Below, piece by piece: positions 58,095 through 64,000 of a stretch of DNA of 64,000 bases. The notes under the pieces are model-generated. The model searched no databases and was not told the origin of the DNA. It was given only the letters and a program-made list of their open reading frames with translations. The DNA is from Actinoplanes sichuanensis (GTDB lineage Bacteria; Actinomycetota; Actinomycetes; Mycobacteriales; Micromonosporaceae), in the NCBI RefSeq assembly GCF_033097365.1, contig NZ_AP028461.1, positions 7,750,001 through 7,814,000 on the forward strand. Direction: 5' to 3'. Each line of letters opens with the position of its first letter. The stretch's first letter is position 1. A program made the translations under genes and the position numbers.

Positions 58095-58454
58095 CTAAAA
58101 GTCGAAGAGGACACCTGTCGCGCGGGTCAACTCGCAGCCGTTGCCGAAGGTCTGCCGCCACTTCACCGTCTTGCCGCGCCAGGTGCCTTTCACGCTGGCC
58201 GTGACCGGCTGGTAGAGCAGTATGCAGAGCGAGTCCCCGCCTTTGAGGTTGGCCGGGTCGCCGCCGGCGCCGCGCAGGGTGGCGCACGCCTCGACGGCTT
58301 TCGGGTGGAGGCCGCCTGCGGGCGCGCAGGTGAGCCGCACCGATTTGGCCTCGTAGGCGAGCGTGAGTTCGGTCGGACCGGCTGCCGCCGCCGGTCCGGT
58401 CGGTCCGGCGAGCACGGCGAACGCCGTGGCGAGACCGATCATCGTACGGATCAT
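58095..58454 (-). CDS. Secreted subtilisin-inhibitor-like (SSI) protein
   Basis: This 119-residue protein has a signal peptide (MIRTMIGLATAFAVLAGPTGPAAAA). The mature part matches the Streptomyces subtilisin inhibitor family: TCAPAGGLHPKAVEACATLRGAGGDPANL, a C-I-L-L-Y-Q-P-V-T segment, GTWRGKTVKWRQTFGNGCELTRATGVLFDF. The four cysteines form the two expected disulfides. The P1 reactive-site region lies near CILLYQPVTA. It sits 54 bp downstream of dnaE2 but is unlikely to belong to the same function. Confidence 0.88.
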   Translation of the reverse strand: MIRTMIGLATAFAVLAGPTGPAAAAGPTELTLAYEAKSVRLTCAPAGGLHPKAVEACATLRGAGGDPANLKGGDSLCILLYQPVTASVKGTWRGKTVKWRQTFGNGCELTRATGVLFDF

Positions 58455-58507
58455 GATGCACCCCCGGATGACTTTCGCAGTGCACCGTACACCGCCAAAG
58501 GTGCAAA

Positions 58508-61500
58508 TCACCGGAAATCGCGGGAAGTGGAGGCGACCGGCGGGGACACCGCGTCGAGCCGGTCCGCGACCAGGTTGAGCACCCCCTCCACCTTCTCCAA
58601 CCGCCCGCGCACGAGCAGCGCCGTGCTGGTCCGGGCCACCCGCCGGTAGCGCAGCCACAACCCCGGTGAGCAGGTCACGTTCAGCATCCCGGTCTCGTCC
58701 TCCAGGTTCACGAACGTCACCCCGCCCGCGGTCGCCGGCCGCTGCCGGTGCGTGACGATCCCGCCGACCCGCACCCGGGTGCCGCCCTCCACCTCGACCA
58801 GCTTCTCGATCGGCAGTGCCCCAGCCCGCTCCAACTCGGCCCGCAGGAACCGCGCCGGATGCGTCTCCGGCGACAACCCGGTCGCCCACACGTCCGCGAC
58901 CAGCACGTCCACGTCGCTCATGCCGGGCAGTGTGGGCGCCTCGACGCCGGTGACGGTGCCCGGCAGGCGGTCCGGTTTGTCGGAGGCGGCCGCTCCCGCG
59001 GCCCAGAGCGCCTCACGGCGCGACAACCCGAAACTCGCGAAGGCGTCGGCGGTGGCGAGGGCCTCCAGGTGTCCGGCAGAGCATCCGGTACGCCGTGCGA
59101 GATCAGTCATTGACCGATAAGGACCATTGGTACGCCGTTCCTGCTCGATCTTCGCGGCGAGTTCGGCCCCGATCGTACGAATGCGGGAAAGTCCTTGCCG
59201 GACCACCGGACCGCCGAGCCCCCACGCGTGCGGAGGCTCGCCGACCGCGCTGCGATGCCGGGTCGCCGGGGTCTTCTCCAACGTGGCCGCCGCGTCGCTG
59301 AGGTTGATGTCCGGCCGGCGCACCTCGACTCCGTGCCGTCGCGCGTCGTCGACCAGCGTCTGTGGCGAGTAGAACCCCATCGGCTGCGCGTTGAGCAGGG
59401 CCGCACAGAACGCCGCCGGGTGATAGCGCTTGAGCCAGGCGCTCGCGTAGACCAGGTACGCGAAGCTCATGGCATGGCTCTCCGGGAAGCCGTAACTGGC
59501 GAACGCGGCGAGCTTCACGAAGAGATCGTCAGCGAGCGCACCGGTGATCCCGTTCGCCGCCATCCCCTCGTACAGTCTGTTTCTGATCCTCTCCATCCGC
59601 TCCCTGGAGCGTTTCGCGCCCATCGCCCGCCGCAGCTGATCGGCCTCGGCCGGGTCGAAGCCGGCGACGTCGATCGCCAGCTGCATCAACTGCTCCTGGA
59701 AGAGCGGCACCCCCAGCGTCTTGGCCAGGGCGTTCGCCATCAGCGGATGCGGCACATCGGGCTTCTCCAGACCATTCTTGCGCCGGATGTACGGGTGGAC
59801 CGAACCGCCCTGGATCGGCCCCGGCCGGATCAACGCCACCTCGATGACCAGGTCATAGAACTCCCGGGGCTTGAGACGGGGCAGCGTGGCCATCTGGGCA
59901 CGGCTCTCCACCTGGAACACCCCGACCGAGTCGGCCCGGCACAGCATCGTGTAGACCTCGGGGTCGTCGAGCGGCATCGTCCCGATGTCCAGTTCGTCCT
60001 CGATCATGTCGTAGGCGTAGTGCAGCGCCGACAGCATGCCCAGCCCGAGCAGGTCGAACTTGACCAGGTCGACGGCGGCGCAGTCGTCCTTGTCCCACTG
60101 GAGCACGGTGCGGCCGGGCATCCGCCCCCACTCGACCGGGCAGACCTCGATGATCGGGCGGTCGCAGATGACCATGCCACCGGAGTGGATGCCCAGATGG
60201 CGGGGGAAGTCCTGGACGTCGTTGGCGGCCGTGACGACGCTCTCCGGGATGTCCTCCGCGGTCGCCACGTCACCCCAACGGTCGATCTGCTTGCTCCAGG
60301 CGTCCTGCTGGCCGGGTGAGAAGCCGAACGCCCGGGCCATGTCCCGCACCGCCGACCGGGGGCGGTAGGAGATGACGTTCGCGACCTGGGCGGTGTGCTC
60401 GCGGCCGTACTTCTCATAAACGTGCTGGATCACCTCCTCGCGCCGATCGGATTCGATGTCCACGTCGATGTCCGGTGGCCCGTCGCGTTCCGCGGTGAGG
60501 AACCGCTCGAAGAGCAGCCTGTGCTTCACCGCGTCGACATTCGTGATGAACAGGGCGAAGCAGACCGCCGAGTTGGCCGCCGAACCCCGGCCCTGGCAGT
60601 AGATCTTCTTTTCCCGGCAGAAGTCGACGATGTCGTACACGACCAGGAAGTAGCCGGGGAAGCCCAGCTCCTCGATCATGCGTAGCTCGTACTCCAATTG
60701 CTCGTAGGCCTTGGGGTTGTCCCGGTAGCGGATCGCGGCGCCCCGCATGGTCAACTCGCGCAGCCAGCTCATCTCGGTGTGGCCGGGCGGCACCGGATAG
60801 TCGGGCAGGCTCGGCGCCACCAGATCCAGGTCGAAGGCCAGGCCGTCGCCGTACATCGCGGCGTTCTCCACCGCACCCGGGTAGTCGGCGAACCGGCGGG
60901 CCATCTCGTCACCGCTGCGCAGGTGGGCGGCGCCGGCCGCGGGCAGCCAGCCGTCCATCTCGTCCAGGCTGCGCCGGGCCCGGACCGCGGCCAGCGCGGT
61001 CGCCAACCGGCGGCGCGACGGGCTCGCGTAGTGCACGTTGTTGGTGGCCACCACCTCCAGGCCGCGTCGGCGGGCCAGGTCGAACAGGACGTCGTTGCGA
61101 TCGGCGTCGTACGGGTCGGCGTGATCGGTGAGTTCGACGGCGACGTTCGGGGCGCCGAAGTTCGCCACCAGGCGGTCCAGCTCGTACGCCGCCGCCTCGA
61201 CTCCCCCGGTGGCCAGGGCCAGCGGGACCGGCCCCTTCCGGCAGCCGGTCAGCACCAGGACGTGATCGCGCAGCAACTCCGCCGTCTGCTCCTGGCTCCG
61301 GTAGTCGGGGCGGCCCTTCTCGCCGCCCCGCAGCTGGGCCTCGGAGATCACCCGGGCCAGGCGGGCGTACCCCTCGTGGCCGTGCGCCAACGCCAGCAGG
61401 TGCGGGCCCTCCGGGTCCGGCTCGCCACTGCGCGGACGGGTCAGCCCCAGCGACAGTTCGGCGCCGAAGATCGTCGGCAGGTTCAGCTCGCGGGCCGCCT

Positions 61501-61825
61501 GCGAGAACCGGACCACCCCGTACAGGCCGTCGTGGTCGGTCACCGCCAGCCCGGTCAGGCCCAGCCGGGACGCCTCCTCGGCCAGTTCCTCCGGATGGCT
61601 CGCCCCGTCCAGGAAACTGAAGTTGGTGTGGCAGTGCAGTTCGGCGTACGGCGTCCGGCTCGTCGCCCGGATCAGGCCCGGCGCGGCCCGGTACGGCTCC
61701 CGCTTCCGGGTCCAGGCCGGCGAGTCGCCGCCGTCACCGTCGACCGCCAGCGGGTCCACCACGAGCCGGCCGGACAGCACCCCCTCCAGCTGTGACCAGG
61801 GGACATCCGGATTATTGAAGCCCAT
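58508..61825 (-). CDS. dnaE2: Error-prone DNA polymerase DnaE2
   Basis: This 1105-residue C-family polymerase of the SOS mutasome copies damaged DNA with ImuB. The PHP domain begins YAELHCHTNFSFLDGASHPEEL, with VTDHDGLYG. The polymerase acidic motif is GPPDIDVDIESDRREEV, and the C-terminal OB-fold reads VRVGGIVTHRQRPATAGGVTFVNLEDETG. It is shorter than DnaE1 (1178). It follows imuB by 11 bp in the damage-inducible imuA-imuB-dnaE2 cassette. Confidence 0.95.
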   Translation of the reverse strand: MGFNNPDVPWSQLEGVLSGRLVVDPLAVDGDGGDSPAWTRKREPYRAAPGLIRATSRTPYAELHCHTNFSFLDGASHPEELAEEASRLGLTGLAVTDHDGLYGVVRFSQAARELNLPTIFGAELSLGLTRPRSGEPDPEGPHLLALAHGHEGYARLARVISEAQLRGGEKGRPDYRSQEQTAELLRDHVLVLTGCRKGPVPLALATGGVEAAAYELDRLVANFGAPNVAVELTDHADPYDADRNDVLFDLARRRGLEVVATNNVHYASPSRRRLATALAAVRARRSLDEMDGWLPAAGAAHLRSGDEMARRFADYPGAVENAAMYGDGLAFDLDLVAPSLPDYPVPPGHTEMSWLRELTMRGAAIRYRDNPKAYEQLEYELRMIEELGFPGYFLVVYDIVDFCREKKIYCQGRGSAANSAVCFALFITNVDAVKHRLLFERFLTAERDGPPDIDVDIESDRREEVIQHVYEKYGREHTAQVANVISYRPRSAVRDMARAFGFSPGQQDAWSKQIDRWGDVATAEDIPESVVTAANDVQDFPRHLGIHSGGMVICDRPIIEVCPVEWGRMPGRTVLQWDKDDCAAVDLVKFDLLGLGMLSALHYAYDMIEDELDIGTMPLDDPEVYTMLCRADSVGVFQVESRAQMATLPRLKPREFYDLVIEVALIRPGPIQGGSVHPYIRRKNGLEKPDVPHPLMANALAKTLGVPLFQEQLMQLAIDVAGFDPAEADQLRRAMGAKRSRERMERIRNRLYEGMAANGITGALADDLFVKLAAFASYGFPESHAMSFAYLVYASAWLKRYHPAAFCAALLNAQPMGFYSPQTLVDDARRHGVEVRRPDINLSDAAATLEKTPATRHRSAVGEPPHAWGLGGPVVRQGLSRIRTIGAELAAKIEQERRTNGPYRSMTDLARRTGCSAGHLEALATADAFASFGLSRREALWAAGAAASDKPDRLPGTVTGVEAPTLPGMSDVDVLVADVWATGLSPETHPARFLRAELERAGALPIEKLVEVEGGTRVRVGGIVTHRQRPATAGGVTFVNLEDETGMLNVTCSPGLWLRYRRVARTSTALLVRGRLEKVEGVLNLVADRLDAVSPPVASTSRDFR

Positions 61826-61836
61826 CGGCGTACCCC

Positions 61837-63528
61837 TCAGTCATAGATCGCCTCCACCAGCCAGTGACCGCCGGCCAGGGACATCAGCAGCGCCCGGCCG
61901 TCCTCCAGCAGCACCTGAAACCGGGCCCGGCGACGGGCCTCGCCGGGCGCCCACCAGCGTTCGTCCACCGGCCACGGACCGGCCCAGCCGGTGATCGCCA
62001 CCGGCTGACGTCTGTCGATCCGCAGGATCGTGGGGTCGCCGGTCAGCTCCAGGCGGGCGCTCACCCCGACCGGGGCGCCGGTCTCGTCGTACACGGCCGC
62101 CGGCAGGGGATGCGCCAACACCACCGCGGGCGCCGGGCGCGGCATCCGGCCCGGCCACGGTGGCAGCGGTGCCGGCCTCGCTCGGACGCGCCGCTTCTTC
62201 CGCCCCACCTCGATCATGGTGAAACCGGGTGTCGTCTCCACGGGTACGGCGCTCTGGTCGAGCAGCGGGACCGTGTCGATTCCCGGGATCGGCTCGGTCT
62301 GCTCCGCGGCCGGCCGCTCCGGCTCCCGCTCGTCACCCCACGGCACCAGCCGCACCTGATCGTCGGACGACCGCCCGCCACCGAGCACCGCGGTCAGCAC
62401 CGAACCCGGCCCGAGCAGCCCCTGCACCCGGCTGAACGCCCGGTGCGCCCGCTCCCGGCCCGCCCCGGTCTCACCCCACAGGCCCGGTTGCAGCCCGACA
62501 TGCGCGAGCACCCCGTCCGGCACCAGTCGTAGCCGTACCAGCCCCGAAGTGGGTTTCGGGGTCTGCCCGCGTCGGGCCCCGGTCAGCCAACCGTCCAGCT
62601 GCCAGCGCACCCGTTCGGCGATGGCCGCGGACGTCAGCATCCCGTCGTGCCGCCACACCCGGACCAGTTCCTGACCGTCCGCGGTGACCGCCTCGATCCC
62701 CAGCCGGGTGCACGCCAGCCCGTGCGCGGCGAGCCGCTCGTGCAGTCGTTCGGCCAGCACCCGCCCGGCGAACGCGGCCACATCCACCCGATCCAGCGTC
62801 TCGTCGTAGGTCTCCTCGACCGCCAGATCAGGCGGCGGCTTACGCACCGCGAGCGGCCGGACATCCGCACCCGACGCGAGCCGGTGCGCCAACGCCCCCT
62901 CGAACCCGAACCGGGTCAGCACATCCCCCGGCGGCAACGCCGCGAAATCCCCGAGGGTCACCACCCCGAGACGCTTCAGCAGGTCGGTGAGCTGAGGTTC
63001 TTCCAGAGCAGCAATGGGTACGGGTGACAGGAACGCCCGGCTCTCCCCCGCCTCCACGACTCGCCCGGTACGAGCCGCGATCCCGGCCGCGAACACTCCG
63101 TCCGCGATCCCGATCTGACTCTCCACCGCACAGGCCTGCGCCACCTGCTCGACGACCCGTTCGGCGGCGGCCTCCTCCCCACCGAAATACCGGGCCGGCC
63201 CCCGGACCGCCGCCGCGCACACGCCGGGCCGAAGCACCTCGACACCCGCCACCACCTCTTCGACGGCCGCCACCACCGGTTCGAACGCCCGGGCATCTCG
63301 CCCCGGATCGTGCTCGACCACGACGAGCTGCGGACAGCGCCCCTGAGCGTCGCGCCGCCGCAGCCCTCGCCGCACTCCTTCCCGCCGGGCCGCCTCAGAA
63401 CAGGCCAGAACCCGATTCCCGGCGAACACCGCCACCGGCTCCGACGCCACCACTCCCGCCACGATCTCCGCGGCGACCACAGGCCAGTCCGGACACCAGA
63501 CCAGCAACGTACGAACCCCCGCCTCCAC
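61837..63528 (-). CDS. imuB: Y-family polymerase homologue ImuB
   Basis: This 563-residue DinB-like protein is the adaptor of the mutasome. The N-terminus reads TLLVWCPDWPVVAAEI instead of the catalytic D-x-D motif, and the second acidic motif (S-x-D-E in active enzymes) is replaced by PGVCAAAVRGPARYFGGE, so it should be catalytically inactive. It has a little-finger-like part and a C-terminal tail rich in Arg and Pro. The start is the GTG at 63528, one base after the imuA stop, with GGTGGGG upstream. It recruits DnaE2 and the beta clamp in mycobacteria. Confidence 0.92.
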   Translation of the reverse strand: MEAGVRTLLVWCPDWPVVAAEIVAGVVASEPVAVFAGNRVLACSEAARREGVRRGLRRRDAQGRCPQLVVVEHDPGRDARAFEPVVAAVEEVVAGVEVLRPGVCAAAVRGPARYFGGEEAAAERVVEQVAQACAVESQIGIADGVFAAGIAARTGRVVEAGESRAFLSPVPIAALEEPQLTDLLKRLGVVTLGDFAALPPGDVLTRFGFEGALAHRLASGADVRPLAVRKPPPDLAVEETYDETLDRVDVAAFAGRVLAERLHERLAAHGLACTRLGIEAVTADGQELVRVWRHDGMLTSAAIAERVRWQLDGWLTGARRGQTPKPTSGLVRLRLVPDGVLAHVGLQPGLWGETGAGRERAHRAFSRVQGLLGPGSVLTAVLGGGRSSDDQVRLVPWGDEREPERPAAEQTEPIPGIDTVPLLDQSAVPVETTPGFTMIEVGRKKRRVRARPAPLPPWPGRMPRPAPAVVLAHPLPAAVYDETGAPVGVSARLELTGDPTILRIDRRQPVAITGWAGPWPVDERWWAPGEARRRARFQVLLEDGRALLMSLAGGHWLVEAIYD

Positions 63529-63529
63529 C

Positions 63530-64000
63530 TCAGCCCCACCCCCGGCCGGTCGTGGACGCCGTCTCCGGGCCGGGTCCCTCACCACCGCGGGTCGCCGTCT
63601 CGGCGGCCATCGATGCATCGGCTGCGGATCGCGGGCCGACCGACGCGGATGCGCCTTCGGCCGACCGTTTCCCCGGCGGCTCCGCATCCTCGTCGGCTCG
63701 CGGCGGCGCAACGACGGAGCGAACCGCGACACCCGGCATCCACATGGTGATCTGCCGAGGGCGGGCCGCCGCCCCCCGTCCCTGGGCCACCACGGTGACC
63801 TCACGACGACGCAGCCGCCCCCGCCCGAACCCGAGCCCGTCCCAGTGCCCCTCACCGACACGCAGGTGCACATCCGCACCGGCCCAGTCACCGAACGGCA
63901 CGAGCAGGCTCCCCCGCTGCCGAGCCCGGGCGGCCAGCCGGCCGGCGATGCCCGCCGACACCGGCCCCGGAACGGCCACGACCACGACATCCACACCGTC
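63530..64000 (-). CDS. imuA: ImuA (SulA/RecA-like), 3' part only
   Basis: The frame is open to the edge of the window, so the N-terminal part is missing. The visible ~156 residues begin VDVVVVAVPGPVSAGIAGRLAARARQRGSLLVPFGDW and include HLRVGEGHWDGLGFGRGRLRRREVTVVAQGRG, which fit the C-terminal RecA-like core of ImuA-type proteins. The remainder is a low-complexity tail. Identification leans on position directly before imuB and dnaE2. A LexA site, if present, lies beyond the window. Confidence 0.8.
   Translation of the reverse strand, partial: DGVDVVVVAVPGPVSAGIAGRLAARARQRGSLLVPFGDWAGADVHLRVGEGHWDGLGFGRGRLRRREVTVVAQGRGAAARPRQITMWMPGVAVRSVVAPPRADEDAEPPGKRSAEGASASVGPRSAADASMAAETATRGGEGPGPETASTTGRGWG

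Overview
This 64-kb window is a high-GC actinobacterial chromosome segment. Gene order, codon use and several family-specific proteins (EspI-like ATPase, DUF3040, Wag31, PriA-type HisA, ImuB/DnaE2) point to the Micromonosporaceae, probably Actinoplanes or a close relative; the genus is an inference. I found no rRNA, tRNA, insertion sequence, prophage or CRISPR array.

Layout. 1-9.3 kb: end of a YczE-like membrane protein gene, a small winged-helix-like gene, then a minus-strand histidine operon hisD-hisC-hisB-(52 aa membrane ORF)-hisH-(105 aa membrane ORF)-hisA. An EamA exporter and a divergent LysR regulator lie between hisA and hisF. A LON-substrate-domain protein follows. 9.7-19 kb (minus): DUF2567-like protein, dnaE1, an EspI/ParA-like ATPase, a secreted-tail membrane protein, rluD, lspA and a DksA/TraR zinc finger gene. 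19.2-39.4 kb (minus): a long division and cell-wall cluster read as mraZ-rsmH-ftsL-ftsI-murE-murF-mraY-[collagen-like gene]-ftsW-murG-murC-ftsQ-ftsZ-ylmE-sepF-yggT-wag31-zinc-motif membrane protein-DUF167. murD is missing from its usual place between mraY and ftsW, which a secreted collagen-like gene occupies; ylmD is missing between ftsZ and ylmE.

39.4-44.1 kb: a 48-bp perfect palindrome, an NlpC/P60 hydrolase under a c-di-AMP (ydaO-type) riboswitch, and divergently the lipid II amidation pair murT-gatD plus a VTT membrane protein. 44.1-45.5 kb is repeat-rich with no supportable gene. 45.5-50 kb: aroA and leuS; leuS has a leaderless 12-aa leader peptide with three consecutive Leu codons and a U-tract terminator, so transcription attenuation by leucyl-tRNA supply is likely. 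50-55.7 kb: moxR-DUF58-transglutaminase operon and DUF3040. 56-64 kb (minus): phosphodiesterase-methyltransferase pair, an SSI-like protease inhibitor, and the imuA-imuB-dnaE2 mutasome cassette, running off the window end.

Most of the window therefore serves septal peptidoglycan synthesis, division and replication, with histidine biosynthesis and mutagenic repair at the flanks. The regulatory elements (MraZ box, riboswitch, attenuator, ftsZ promoter palindromes) can be read directly from the sequence.
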